In this document: piece after piece, positions 8,400-17,012 of the stretch
Layout of the letters: each line of letters starts with the position of its first letter
Numbering within the stretch: position 1 is the stretch's first letter
Source of the DNA: Clostridia bacterium
Lineage (GTDB): Bacteria; Bacillota; Clostridia; Christensenellales; RUG350
Assembly: GCA_017631635.1 (NCBI GenBank)
Contig: JAGBSX010000028.1
Coordinates: forward strand, 1-59,885
Reading direction: 5' to 3'
DNA length: 59,885 nt
Notes under the pieces: model-generated
The model's input: only the letters and a program-made list of their open reading frames with translations
Told to the model about the DNA's origin: nothing
Databases searched by the model: none
Translations under genes and position numbers: made by a program

Positions 8400-9662
8400 T
8401 TAGATTTGCTTTGCATTGGCTAGTAGATATTTCTCAGCCTCTGCGCACCATAGTCCGTTGTTCTTCTCTACGATTAGAGCAAGTTCGCGATATAGTGGGT
8501 CGGTCTCGCCTAGTTTGGCTAGGTCTGCTAGAGCGACTAGTGGCATAGAGATGAAGTTGTAGATGAGTTTCTTGCCACCAGGTATCTTGTCTAGGTTGAT
8601 GACGGTATCTACTACTGCATCTAGTCCACCTACGTGGGTAATCATAGCAGTAGGATTGAGTCTGCCGTCGCTCATCATATCGATAGCCTCTATCATATCG
8701 TCGGTATTGCCACCAGAGTTGCCACATACGTGGGTGAAACTATAGTGAACGTTGTAGAAGTTGAACATAGCAGAGAAAGCAGGATTGGTAGGACCTGCGA
8801 AGAAGTTGAGACATCCGTCAAATCCTAGCACGCTATCAGCGAGTTCTACGACAGGCTTGACTGGTGCATATACGAATGCATCATCATAACCCTTGCCATC
8901 TGTGAGGCTCATTAGATACTCACGAGCATCTTCTACTGCGTTGGTGTTGACATATACTAGTTTGACACCGTTCTTGGCGGCCTCTTCGACTGTGATGATA
9001 GATGCTGCTCTATCTAGACGAGCATTGTCTATGTCGGTGACTACTAGCAATGCAGGCTTTCTATCACAATGGATAGCATAGTCGATAGCGCCTAGTCCCA
9101 TAGGACCAGCGGCTGCCATAAGTATAGCATTACCACCCTCTACTATACCCATAGTGTGTAGGTGAGTAGAGTTGTTGGTGTGGTAGTTGGTGTGGTATCC
9201 ACCTATGATGCAAGATACTGGCTCAGCCAAAGAACCGTAGAAATATGCGTCGTTGTGGTATGGTAGTAGGCAGTTGCACTCCATTACCTCGTTTGGTATA
9301 ACTACGTATTGAGAGTTGCCACCTATAAATCTATAGGAATATCCTGGAGCGTCAAGTTTGCCTTGATAGCCGATAGCAGGTTGGATAGCGAACTTGTCGC
9401 CAGCCTTAAATTTGCTCTGCCACTTCTCGCCGACTGCGATTATCTCGCCACAAAATTCGTGACCTATGATAGTAGGATTTTCGGCGATATCATTTGGGAC
9501 ACGAGCGTGAGCAGAACCTTGGAGTGCAGCCTTGTGAGAGGACATACATACGCTATCGGATATTACTTTGGCGAGTATCTCGTCTTCTCTCATCTCGGGC
9601 AATTCAAACTCTTCTAGACGTAGGTCGTTAGCACCGTATATGCGAACAGCTTTAGTTTTCAT
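8400..9662 (-). CDS. sorE: L-sorbose-1-phosphate reductase (zinc-dependent MDR dehydrogenase)
   Basis: This 420-residue medium-chain dehydrogenase matches SorE, which reduces L-sorbose 1-phosphate to glucitol 6-phosphate with NAD(P)H. N-terminal MKTKAVRIYGANDLRLEEFE, the zinc-proximal VCMSSHKA, GHEFCGEIIAVG and a central Rossmann segment (MAAAGPMGLGAIDYAI, about 183-198) are all present. ATG follows AAGGAGATAAAT. No sorbose PTS or SorD is adjacent; its neighbour is a divergent mannitol-1-phosphate dehydrogenase, which suggests hexitol/ketose-phosphate interconversion. Exact substrate rests on family resemblance, and related threonine/sorbitol dehydrogenases are the alternative. Confidence 0.8.
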   Translation of the reverse strand: MKTKAVRIYGANDLRLEEFELPEMREDEILAKVISDSVCMSSHKAALQGSAHARVPNDIAENPTIIGHEFCGEIIAVGEKWQSKFKAGDKFAIQPAIGYQGKLDAPGYSYRFIGGNSQYVVIPNEVMECNCLLPYHNDAYFYGSLAEPVSCIIGGYHTNYHTNNSTHLHTMGIVEGGNAILMAAAGPMGLGAIDYAIHCDRKPALLVVTDIDNARLDRAASIITVEEAAKNGVKLVYVNTNAVEDAREYLMSLTDGKGYDDAFVYAPVKPVVELADSVLGFDGCLNFFAGPTNPAFSAMFNFYNVHYSFTHVCGNSGGNTDDMIEAIDMMSDGRLNPTAMITHVGGLDAVVDTVINLDKIPGGKKLIYNFISMPLVALADLAKLGETDPLYRELALIVEKNNGLWCAEAEKYLLANAKQI

Positions 9663-9730
9663 ATTTATCTCCTTGTTAAAAAAATTCGTATTCTATACAA
9701 AATACCAATAGTATCTAGTAATCTAAAGAT

Positions 9731-9759
9731 ATTATATTATAAAATCTAGTGAAAGTCAA
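9731..9759 (-). promoter_or_regulatory. sorE promoter
   Basis: Minus-strand TTGACT (9754-9759) and TATAAT (9731-9736) are 17 bp apart. The untranslated leader is about 60 nt. Confidence 0.7.
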
Positions 9760-9832
9760 TATATAAATTTAATTTAATGCTGATAATTTAATCTTATATC
9801 CTAATCAAAGTGAATTTTGTTTGGGTAAAACA

Positions 9833-9861
9833 TTGATTTAGCCATATATTTGTGATATAAT
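9833..9861 (+). promoter_or_regulatory. Promoter of the mannitol-1-phosphate dehydrogenase gene
   Basis: TTGATT (9833-9838) and TATAAT (9856-9861) have a 17-bp spacer. The 70 bp separating it from the divergent sorE promoter are very AT-rich, with no clear operator. Confidence 0.7.
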
Positions 9862-9891
9862 ATCTTCGTAGTAGCAAAAGAAGGTGATTGT

Positions 9892-11082
9892 ATGAAAAAA
9901 GCGCTAATGTATGGAGCAGGTAATATAGGCCGTGGATTTATAGGTCAACTACTAGATATGTCTGATTATGCCATATCTTTTATCGACGTCAATATGGACG
10001 TGATAAATAGACTAAATGCCGACAAGCAATATCCTATATACATCACAGATGGAGACAGTTATCGTGAGTATATAGTGACTAACGTCAGCGGTGTCAATGG
10101 CAGAGACAACGAGGCTATAGCAGAGGCTATCAGCGAGGCAGACTTGATGGCTACGGCTGTGGGCGTGAATATACTCAAATTTATCGCAGAGCCATTTGCA
10201 GGGGGCGTACGCCGTAGGATGCAGAAGGGTATAGATGCTCCTCTCAACGTAATAATATGCGAAAATATGATAGAGGCAGACAAGTATTTCGCAGGATTAG
10301 TCAAGGGATATTTGACAGAGCAAGAGGCTGAGTACTTTGACTCTCATATAGGTCTAGTCGAGCCATCTATCGGTAGAATGGTCCCTGCTACCCCCAAGGA
10401 GATAGCAGACAAAAATCCTCTCGCAGTATGCGTAGAGCCATATTGCGAATTGCCTGTGGACAAAGATGCCTTCAAGGGAGAAATCCCTGCTATCAAGAAT
10501 ATGGTACCATTTGCTCCGTTTAGTTTTTATATCAGGCGCAAGTTGTTTATGCACAATATGAGCCACGCGCTCACGGCGTATTTTGGTGCGCTCCGAGGAT
10601 ATACCTATATTTGGGAGGCTATCCAAGATAGAGATATCAAGAAGTTGGCTAGAGAGGCTTTGAGAGAATCATCTCAGGCTCTCAAGGGGGAGTACGGAGT
10701 GTCTATGCAAGAACTAGAAGACTTCTCGACCAATTTGATAGAGAGATTTGAGAATAAACTGCTAGGAGATACTATCGAGAGAGTGGGCAAAGATACCAAG
10801 AGAAAACTATCTCTCAACGATAGATTTGTAGGAGTGGCGCTACTTTGCCAAAAGCAAGGCACTCTACCCAAGCATATACTCGCAGGACTAGCGGCAGGAC
10901 TCCACTTCGCCAAAGAGGGTGACGAGGCATCTGTCGAGGTGGCTACCTTCGCTCGTGAGTGTGGAGTGGGAGAGGCGCTTGAGAAGTATTGTGGTATATC
11001 CTCCACCTCCACCATAGCCCAAATAGTAGGCGAATATTATGACAAAATAAAGAATAACGTCGCCATATCTGATTTGATATAA
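9892..11082 (+). CDS. mtlD: Mannitol-1-phosphate 5-dehydrogenase
   Basis: The 396-residue polyol-specific long-chain dehydrogenase oxidises mannitol 1-phosphate to fructose 6-phosphate with NAD+. The N-terminal Rossmann motif is GAGNIGRGFIGQLL (8-21). The catalytic segment of the mannitol dehydrogenase family (a conserved Lys in FYIRRKLFMHNMSHA, about 213-227) is present, as are C-terminal helices. Length is about 15 residues above many MtlD proteins. AAGGTGATTGT precedes ATG. No mannitol PTS genes are in the window, so its substrate supply must come from elsewhere or it may act on a related hexitol phosphate. Confidence 0.85.
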   Translation: MKKALMYGAGNIGRGFIGQLLDMSDYAISFIDVNMDVINRLNADKQYPIYITDGDSYREYIVTNVSGVNGRDNEAIAEAISEADLMATAVGVNILKFIAEPFAGGVRRRMQKGIDAPLNVIICENMIEADKYFAGLVKGYLTEQEAEYFDSHIGLVEPSIGRMVPATPKEIADKNPLAVCVEPYCELPVDKDAFKGEIPAIKNMVPFAPFSFYIRRKLFMHNMSHALTAYFGALRGYTYIWEAIQDRDIKKLAREALRESSQALKGEYGVSMQELEDFSTNLIERFENKLLGDTIERVGKDTKRKLSLNDRFVGVALLCQKQGTLPKHILAGLAAGLHFAKEGDEASVEVATFARECGVGEALEKYCGISSTSTIAQIVGEYYDKIKNNVAISDLI

Positions 11083-11085
11083 AAT

Positions 11086-11117
11086 AAGCACGCTGCAAGT
11101 TATCAGCGTGCTTTTAT
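11086..11117 (+). terminator. Terminator after mtlD
   Basis: A 10-bp stem AAGCACGCTG/CAGCGTGCTT with an 8-base loop is followed by TTAT, four bases after the stop codon. Confidence 0.85.
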
Positions 11118-11162
11118 AATGTTAGGAAGTGATACGCATTAGATACGATATCTAATTGCATC

Positions 11163-11195
11163 AAAAAACCTGAAATGAGATTTTCAGGTTTTTAA
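11163..11195 (-). terminator. Terminator of the DMT permease gene
   Basis: The inverted repeat AAAACCTGAAA / TTTCAGGTTTT with flanking A and T runs lies just past the stop of the minus-strand permease. Confidence 0.8.
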
Positions 11196-11206
11196 TTTTC
11201 ATTTTA

Positions 11207-12176
11207 TTATGCTCCAAATAGGGTGGAGACGGTGTCGGGGGTGAGCATACCTATCACGATTATGGAGATGAGTTCTATAATCAAGCCGACGAAGTTGCGA
11301 AGAGTTAGTTTTTCCTTAAATACTATCCAACCTATCAGCGTGGTGATGAATATAGATATTGCGCTAGAGATAGGGAATAATAGTATAGAGTCTACGGATT
11401 TGCTCATCTCAGTCACTAGGAGATTGATGACAAATAGTGCAAACGCTAGCGCTAGTCCACAGATAAGTAGCACCTTGCTCAAGCCAAATGCGACAGGCTT
11501 GTAATCGTCGCTAGGGGCTATGGCAGGGGTTTTCTTTTTTGCGTAGGTATATAAATAGCAAGCAACCTAGCATAATCAAACAGTTGAATATGAAGGTGAG
11601 GAAAGAGTACATAGCAGAATTAGCACCTGCTCCCAGAGGAGAAAAGAGCGCGAAATATTTCTGCGCTACCATTATCAGACCTTCGCTAAGTAATTTGATA
11701 AATAGTAGTACGTAGGTGCGTAAGGATATGCGTTTGACGTCCGATTTTGTAGAAGGGGTGAGTAGGTATACTCCTAGCATAAAGAGGAATAGTCCTACTA
11801 TTTGAAATGCGCTGACGCCCTCTCCAAACCAAAAATAACTCACGCCACAAGATATCACTAGTCCACCTAGCCCAAACATAGTGGAGACTATGAGTGTGCA
11901 ACCCTTGATAGCCTCTATACCTGCATATAGACCGATACCAAATAGTACGGCGCTCACTAGTGAGGTGAGGATAGTATGCGCGTCTAGTCCGTGAAATCCT
12001 ACTACGGATAGGGTGACGAGTGAAAATAGTCCTGCTATTAGGTAATAGTAAGCGCTATATCTAAAGAAAGTGTCTCCACTCTTGATATCCATAGAGGAAG
12101 ACTTGCTACATACGTTTTGAATAACGCGCATGAGGGCTATAGCAAAAAAGCAAATCGCTATCACCAAAGGACTCAT
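11207..12176 (-). pseudogene. EamA/DMT-superfamily permease, split by a +1 frameshift
   Basis: Two consecutive minus-strand frames together make one drug/metabolite-transporter-like permease of about 320 residues and roughly 10 helices. The N-terminal part starts at 12176 after GGGAGATAAAATT (MSPLVIAICFFAIALM) and runs out of frame at 11511. The C-terminal part resumes in the other frame as KKKTPAIAPSDDYKPVAFGL and ends at 11207 with three or four hydrophobic helices. The break is in an A6 run (minus strand CGCAAAAAAG). One fewer A would restore a single frame. It may be a real mutation, transcriptional slippage, or a sequencing error. The substrate is unknown. Confidence 0.8.
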
Positions 12177-12256
12177 AATTTTATCTCCCAAACAGGCTAA
12201 TTTTATCGTGCCTCGTTGCGACAATATTAGCACCTTGTATCCATTATATCAAGTAT

Positions 12257-12276
12257 TAAAATAGAATTCTATTTTA
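12257..12276. promoter_or_regulatory. 20-bp perfect palindrome upstream of the gerA operon
   Basis: The palindrome TAAAATAGAATTCTATTTTA is centred on GAATTC, between the permease and gerAA. It could be an operator. A hairpin with a following T-rich stretch is a weaker reading. No convincing sigma-G or sigma-A promoter could be fixed nearby. Confidence 0.5.
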
Positions 12277-12382
12277 TTTTTTCAAGAGTGAAACTGAAGG
12301 AGGAGTTTTTAGGGGAGGTGGTTATTTATTTTTAGGTCTAAAAGGGTATTTTGTGGTAATAATCAGAAAAGTAGGAGAAATT

Positions 12383-13819
12383 ATGGATAGAAAAACTAGA
12401 GTAGAAATACTCTCTCAACTGCTAGGCAAATGCTTTGATATAGAGGTGAGAGATATAGAGGGAGAAAAAGGTACGATTACTCTCGTGTACGCAGACGTAA
12501 TAGTAGACAAAGATATACTCGCTAGAGACCTCGTCACACCTCTACAAGATATGTTGGACACTACCTCTCCTACCTTGGAGAAAGTAGTGGAGAGCATTCT
12601 CACGCCTGCGCGTATCACAGAGGCTCACGACCTCAAGGAGGCGTCTGTCAAGGTGGCAGACGGTAGTATCGCTATCATTACGGATAGTGGAGTATTGCTA
12701 ACAGTCCTCAAAAAAGTCGCTCATAGACCTGTGGGAGAGCCTCCTACTGGCACTTCGGTCAAAGGACCTAGAGAGGGATTTACCGAAGAATTAAGGGCAA
12801 ACGTGTCGTTACTGCGTAGAAAACTCAAGACCCCTATGCTCACACTAGAAAAACACGTGGTAGGCAAATATACTCGCACCGACGTAGTCATATGTTATCT
12901 ACGAGGTATAGCAGACGAAGAGATAATCGGCAAAGTCAGAGACAAGGTGGTAGGCATAGATATAGACGGGGTATTGGACGCATCTTATATATCGCATTAT
13001 CTAGAGGAAGAGCCAAATTCTATCTTTCGCCATACGGGTACTACCGAAAAGCCGGATATATTAGCAGGAAAATTGCTAGAAGGCAGAGTGGCTATACTAG
13101 TGGACGGCTCGCCTATAGCGCTCACGCTACCATTTTTGTTTATCGAAGATATGCAAGACGGCGACGACTATTACAAAAAGGATTATAGGATAACCTTTGA
13201 GAGAATAATTAGATTGATGGGAGCGACGATGGCTGTCATCATACCTGCTATATACGTAGCGTTGCAAGAATTTCAGTATCAATTCGTACCACTCAAATTT
13301 CTCATCACTCTGCTCAATGCCACTAGTGGTATACCTCTCACGCCAACTTTAGAAATGTTGACGGTACTGTTGCTATTTGAGGTGCTCAACGAGACTAGTG
13401 TGCGTATGCCCAAATACGTGGGTATGGCTATATCCGTAGTAGGTGCTATCGTGCTAGGAGATACAGCCGTCAATGCAGGACTACTGGGTAGTCCGGCAGT
13501 ACTAGTGACGGCGATATCTGGTATAGGATTGTATTGCGTGCCTGATGATGCAGGTACTTTTTCGCTATTGCGTCTAGTATACGTGTGCATAGCAGGTGTG
13601 ACGGGGATATTTGGACTGGTGCTAGGAGTGATGGTACTACTAGCGTATCTGGCTAAATCAAATTCGTATGGAGCACCGTATCTCGCGCCTTATGCTCCTA
13701 TAGTGAGAGAAGACCTCAAAGATGGAGTATTTTTCGCAGGACTAGACAAGATGAAATTTAGGCCCAAGTCCTTTCCTCATCACAATAGAGTGCGTATAGG
13801 TGAAGAAAATGATGAATAA
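12383..13819 (+). CDS. gerAA: GerA-type spore germination receptor, A subunit
   Basis: The 478-residue protein is a GerAA/SpoVAF family membrane subunit of a germinant receptor in the spore inner membrane. An N-terminal soluble domain (about 1-260) carries the family core near PPTGTSVKGPREGFTEELR, then DGSPIALTLPFLFIEDMQ. The C-terminal part has about five or six membrane helices, with the typical NATSGIPLTPTLEMLTV and FEVLNETSVRMPKYVG stretches. The ATG at 12383 follows GTAGGAG at good spacing, better than an upstream start at 12353. It overlaps gerAB and is followed by gerAC, the standard A-B-C order. Expression is expected in the forespore. Confidence 0.92.
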   Translation: MDRKTRVEILSQLLGKCFDIEVRDIEGEKGTITLVYADVIVDKDILARDLVTPLQDMLDTTSPTLEKVVESILTPARITEAHDLKEASVKVADGSIAIITDSGVLLTVLKKVAHRPVGEPPTGTSVKGPREGFTEELRANVSLLRRKLKTPMLTLEKHVVGKYTRTDVVICYLRGIADEEIIGKVRDKVVGIDIDGVLDASYISHYLEEEPNSIFRHTGTTEKPDILAGKLLEGRVAILVDGSPIALTLPFLFIEDMQDGDDYYKKDYRITFERIIRLMGATMAVIIPAIYVALQEFQYQFVPLKFLITLLNATSGIPLTPTLEMLTVLLLFEVLNETSVRMPKYVGMAISVVGAIVLGDTAVNAGLLGSPAVLVTAISGIGLYCVPDDAGTFSLLRLVYVCIAGVTGIFGLVLGVMVLLAYLAKSNSYGAPYLAPYAPIVREDLKDGVFFAGLDKMKFRPKSFPHHNRVRIGEENDE

Positions 13820-14864
13820 GCGTCAAATAGCATTACTATTACTCGTAATTATGCCTGTATACAAGGTGTCTACCTTGCCTAGTTATCTAGCGTCCGTAGC
13901 CGAAAACGATATGTGGTTGAGTATGCTCGTGGTACAGGGACTAGAGATATTCACCCTCATACCTATACTCCTAGTGGCTACGAGAGGTGGTCTCAAGAAT
14001 ATATTGCCCAAGTTTGTATACGTAGTGATAGCGTGTATCTGCGTGCTGTGGTGGACTCTACGCCTAGGTATGCTAAATACAGACGTGGTGCATTACGTAT
14101 CCAAGATACTATTTGAACACGACAAGAGACTACTCATCATATCTCTACTGATGCTAGGTAGTCTATACGTCGCGAGCCGTGGTGTGAGGAGTATAGGTCG
14201 TGTGGCTGAATTGACGATATATCCCTTTGCTTTGTTGGTGGTAGTATTCGTGATATTCAACAAAGGACAACCTGATTTTAGCGAGATATTGCCTATATGC
14301 GATAGAGGTGTGTCATCATTGACGGCAGGATTAAATCTAGGGGTGTGGTTTGGAGACTTTTTGCCACTTATGTTTTTGGACTTGAGAGGGGACGAATCAT
14401 CTTCGGCTAAGATATATATCTCTGTAATCGTGGCGACTGTACTAGAGGTGCTACTATGTATAGTATTCATAGCCACATACAAGTCGGTGGCATCTAGCAC
14501 GGATAGCGTATTGAGTAGGTTAATGAACCAAGTGATACTATCTAGCGAGGTAGGTAGGTTGGATTACGTAGGTATCATAGTGTGGATAATGGCTACTATA
14601 CTGTACGTATCGTATATATTGGCATTTGTCAAAAAGGCTGTTCAAGATTTCTCTAATTACAAGGTGGCTATGATAGTCATCTCTGCTATAAGCGTGGCTA
14701 TTGTCATCATCAACGAATACGTGTGGACTGCCGTGCACCAAGCATACGCTACTGCATTGTCTCTATGGTGGGTGGCTATAGTTATGCATTATATATTGCC
14801 TATATGTATGATGATAGTGGCATTGAGGAGGAAAAATGAATATACTCTCAAAACTCAAGTCTAA
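13809..14864 (+). CDS. gerAB: GerA-type spore germination receptor, B subunit (APC-type permease)
   Basis: This roughly 350-residue protein is almost wholly hydrophobic, with about ten predicted helices and the GerAB N-terminus (NKRQIALLLLVIMPVYK). GerAB proteins form the ligand-binding part of the receptor and resemble amino-acid permeases. It overlaps gerAA by 11 bp, so translation is probably coupled. The ATG at 13809 lies six bases after AGGTG; GTG at 13800 is an alternative start. The next gene, gerAC, begins inside its last codons. Confidence 0.88.
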   Translation: MMNKRQIALLLLVIMPVYKVSTLPSYLASVAENDMWLSMLVVQGLEIFTLIPILLVATRGGLKNILPKFVYVVIACICVLWWTLRLGMLNTDVVHYVSKILFEHDKRLLIISLLMLGSLYVASRGVRSIGRVAELTIYPFALLVVVFVIFNKGQPDFSEILPICDRGVSSLTAGLNLGVWFGDFLPLMFLDLRGDESSSAKIYISVIVATVLEVLLCIVFIATYKSVASSTDSVLSRLMNQVILSSEVGRLDYVGIIVWIMATILYVSYILAFVKKAVQDFSNYKVAMIVISAISVAIVIINEYVWTAVHQAYATALSLWWVAIVMHYILPICMMIVALRRKNEYTLKTQV

Positions 14865-15954
14865 CAAACCTCTGATTATATTTTTGATAATAATTATCCT
14901 CACGGCGATAGGTAGTGGCACTTCCAAATACCCTCTGCCATCTAGGGCTGTGGTGGTGGGTATGGCTATAGATTTCGAAGAGGGGCAAGTGGTGGCGTCT
15001 GCTCAAATAATAACATCTGTCTCCACAGGTGGAGACAACCCTACCAACGATTCGTTCGTCGTGATAGTAGGTAGAGGAGATAGCATGGGCAAGGCTCTAG
15101 CAGATATCAACAACAATACTGGCACGTATCTATCTATGGGACATCTCGTAGCAGTATTCGTAGGAGAAGAGATGATGCGAGACGTCAAACGCACCTACGA
15201 GAGTGTAGAACATCTAGTACGCAACTACAAAGTCCCCGAAAATGCACTAGTCGTAGTATCTCAGGGTAAAGCAGGGGATATGATACGCAAGCAAACGGTA
15301 TCTACTCAACTAGCAGCCTTCGCCGTCAAGCAAATGAGTAGTGAGGTAGAGAAGGTGGCTAGAGGAGTGACTACTACCGTGCTAAATTATCGTATCGCCA
15401 ACAACCTGCCTGTCAATACGTTGGCGCTACCATACGTGCAGATAGTAGGGAAGTTCGAAGACCCTGTAGACGGCAAGACAGGTGGAGTCATACTAGATAT
15501 GCAGAGTACCTATATGGTGGGGGATAGCCCACTCATCATAGACAAGCAAGATACGGAGGTGTACAATCTAGTAGTGAAGAATTTCTCCAGAGGACGTATG
15601 ACGCTAGGTGAGACGGAGTATGAGTACGAAGAGAAGAAGACGGATATAGAGGTGTCTATGGAGGAGGGGCTGTATGCCAAGATTACGGTGGATATAGAGG
15701 CTCTAGCAGATAGGTATTACGCAGGATACGACAAACCCGAGGAAGAGAGTTATCTAGAGGAGGCTACCACTATGGTAGAGCAGAAGATATACCAATTGTA
15801 CAAGAGAACGTCGGCAGTAGATATAGATGCGTATAGACTATACTCCAAATTTTTTCAAAAGTACGGTAGGAGTCGACTGGAGGAGTACTCTATAGACAAA
15901 ATCTTCGCCACCTGCACCGTAGAGGTTGAGGTTAAGATGAAAATAGTAGGATAG
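14836..15954 (+). CDS. gerAC: GerA-type germination receptor, C subunit, without a lipobox
   Basis: The 372-residue Ger(x)C family protein has an N-terminal membrane segment (about 12-27) and the family start PSRAVVVGMAIDFEEGQVV. The C-terminal domain is typical, from about residue 200 (Spore_GerAC) to EVEVKMKIV. GerAC subunits are normally lipoproteins with a conserved Cys just after the signal segment; here the spot reads LTAIGSGTSKYPL with no Cys in the first 50 residues. It may be anchored by the uncleaved helix instead. It overlaps the end of gerAB by 29 bp. No good intrinsic terminator follows directly; a GGTCGGC/GCCGACC stem lies at 15977-16000 but lacks a T run. Confidence 0.88.
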   Translation: MNILSKLKSNKPLIIFLIIIILTAIGSGTSKYPLPSRAVVVGMAIDFEEGQVVASAQIITSVSTGGDNPTNDSFVVIVGRGDSMGKALADINNNTGTYLSMGHLVAVFVGEEMMRDVKRTYESVEHLVRNYKVPENALVVVSQGKAGDMIRKQTVSTQLAAFAVKQMSSEVEKVARGVTTTVLNYRIANNLPVNTLALPYVQIVGKFEDPVDGKTGGVILDMQSTYMVGDSPLIIDKQDTEVYNLVVKNFSRGRMTLGETEYEYEEKKTDIEVSMEEGLYAKITVDIEALADRYYAGYDKPEEESYLEEATTMVEQKIYQLYKRTSAVDIDAYRLYSKFFQKYGRSRLEEYSIDKIFATCTVEVEVKMKIVG

Positions 15955-16357
15955 GGCGAACACTGCGCTATATAGAGGTCGGCTCGCTCACTTGCCGACC
16001 AAGTTTACGCTTGTTTTTCGCCCCCCCACTTCACACAAAAAGCCGTATTCACTTATTTTGTGTGAGGTTAAGGACTAGAGAGAAACGGTTTGTTCTAATC
16101 ATAATACGTCGTATCACGAGAAACACTCCTCATAATGACAGAGAAAAGGCGTTTTTTGTCAAATTAGTTGACTACTTTATTAAATTTGCATATAATATCA
16201 TTGTGAGCGTCGGGTACTTCCGACCTTGGATATCTATAACCAACTCACAAGAGAGAGCAATTTTTTGTTCTCTCTATTTTTTTGGGACACAGGAGTTTGG
16301 TGAAAAAACTTTTTTGATTAGCACGACTTTTGCGGGACAAAAATGGGATATAAAGAG
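15955..16357. other. Intergenic region after the gerA operon, no convincing gene
   Basis: This 400-bp stretch holds a GGTCGGC/GCCGACC stem at 15977-16000, an ACACAAAA/TTTTGTGT inverted repeat near 16033-16062 and a terminator at 16250-16287. An open frame from 16011 to 16361 spans these elements and has no protein-like features, so it was not called. Confidence 0.6.
16250..16287 (+). terminator. Rho-independent terminator
   Basis: GAGAGAGCAA pairs with TTGTTCTCTC (one G-U pair) and is followed by an AT7 tail. It may end the gerA transcript or a short unassigned RNA. Confidence 0.65.
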
Positions 16358-16387
16358 TTGATTTTCTTTCATTAACTATAGTATAAT
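16358..16387 (+). promoter_or_regulatory. Promoter of the small AT-rich gene cluster
   Basis: TTGATT (16358-16363) and TATAAT (16382-16387) have an 18-bp spacer and lie 35 bp before the first small frame. Confidence 0.6.
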
Positions 16388-16422
16388 TTGCAAAACGATG
16401 TATTTGAAACAAGGGATAAATT

Positions 16423-16524
16423 ATGGGAGTATTGGACCAAACTAAAATAGACGTGCAGAAGTTGGCTAGTGGAGTTAATCCTCTAACAGATGAGAGATTT
16501 TGCGATTCAATTATGAAAGGGGGG
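16423..16524 (+). CDS. 33-residue small protein, possibly a truncated N-terminal fragment
   Basis: ATG follows CAAGGGAT and the frame reads MGVLDQTKIDVQKLASGVNP and then LTDERFCDSIMKGGG before a stop. The beginning looks like a structured protein N-terminus, while the last residues come from a run of nine G bases, so it may be the remains of a longer gene. It is in the same frame as the next gene but separated by TAA. The poly-G run also serves as ribosome binding site for the gene at 16534. Function is unknown. Confidence 0.4.
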
Positions 16525-16533
16525 GGGTAAAAT

Positions 16534-16968
16534 ATGGAAGAAAAGATTTTAGAATTTGTAGAAGATTTACAAGCGGATAGTTATAAAGAAGGTATAAGTT
16601 GGAAAGGTTTTAAAGTATATATACCTGAATACAAAAACAATCCTGTAATAGGCTTACCATACGTTATATTAGTAAAAGGCGAAGAGGTAAGACTGTCTAC
16701 TACCGGGGAAAGCCTAGACTATTTAGATTATTGTTTAAGCCAAGATAAAAAAACAAAAATGAAAGAATTGGTCTTGTTGGCCAAAACAAAAGAAGGATAT
16801 ACTAAAGATACAGTAATGAATATTATATGTATATGTTGTTCAGAACAAATGTATAAAAGTGGTTATACATCTGTTCAAGCGTTAGAACAAGCCATAAATT
16901 TTATTAAAGAAGGGTATTCAACAAAGGAACTTTATTCAGAATTACTAAAAATGACAGGAGATAACTAA
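16534..16968 (+). CDS. Hypothetical protein, 144 residues, AT-rich codon use
   Basis: I do not recognise a family. The N-terminal half is mixed alpha/beta with GFKVYIPEYKNNPVIGLPYV. It is followed by GEEVRLSTTGESLDYLDYCL at about residues 49-68 and a helical C-terminal half with two Cys pairs (ICICC). Codons favour TTA, ATA and GAA, unlike the CTA/GAG-rich neighbours, which suggests recent acquisition. The ribosome binding site is an unbroken G9 run six bases before ATG. A piece of this gene (16678-16758) is copied with four changes into the gene at 17013. It ends at an attenuator-like terminator. Confidence 0.7.
   Translation: MEEKILEFVEDLQADSYKEGISWKGFKVYIPEYKNNPVIGLPYVILVKGEEVRLSTTGESLDYLDYCLSQDKKTKMKELVLLAKTKEGYTKDTVMNIICICCSEQMYKSGYTSVQALEQAINFIKEGYSTKELYSELLKMTGDN
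16678..16758 (+). repeat. 81-bp direct repeat, copy 1
   Basis: Starts GGCGAAGAGGTAAGACTGTC and matches 17169-17249 at 77 of 81 bases, in the same reading frame in both genes. Confidence 0.9.
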
Positions 16969-16999
16969 AACACTTACTTAAAAATGTAGGTGTTTTTTT
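16967..16999 (+). terminator. Terminator or attenuator between the two small genes
   Basis: AACACTTAC pairs with GTAGGTGTT (one G-U pair) and is followed by seven T bases, before the ribosome binding site of the gene at 17013. Confidence 0.7.
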
Positions 17000-17012
17000 A
17001 TTTGGAGAGATT

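Noticed and set aside
8434-8727. Minus-strand frame with RYDRGYRYDERR-like repeats inside sorE
   Set aside because: It is an out-of-frame reading of sorE, and the composition follows from sorE codons.
12242-12248. CATTATA as a sigma-G -10 box for the gerA operon
   Set aside because: The upstream -35 candidate (near 12220) is weak and the distance to gerAA is large, so this was not called.
16011-16361. Open frame of 116 codons after gerAC
   Set aside because: It crosses inverted repeats and a terminator, lacks a ribosome binding site and has no protein-like pattern; better read as non-coding.
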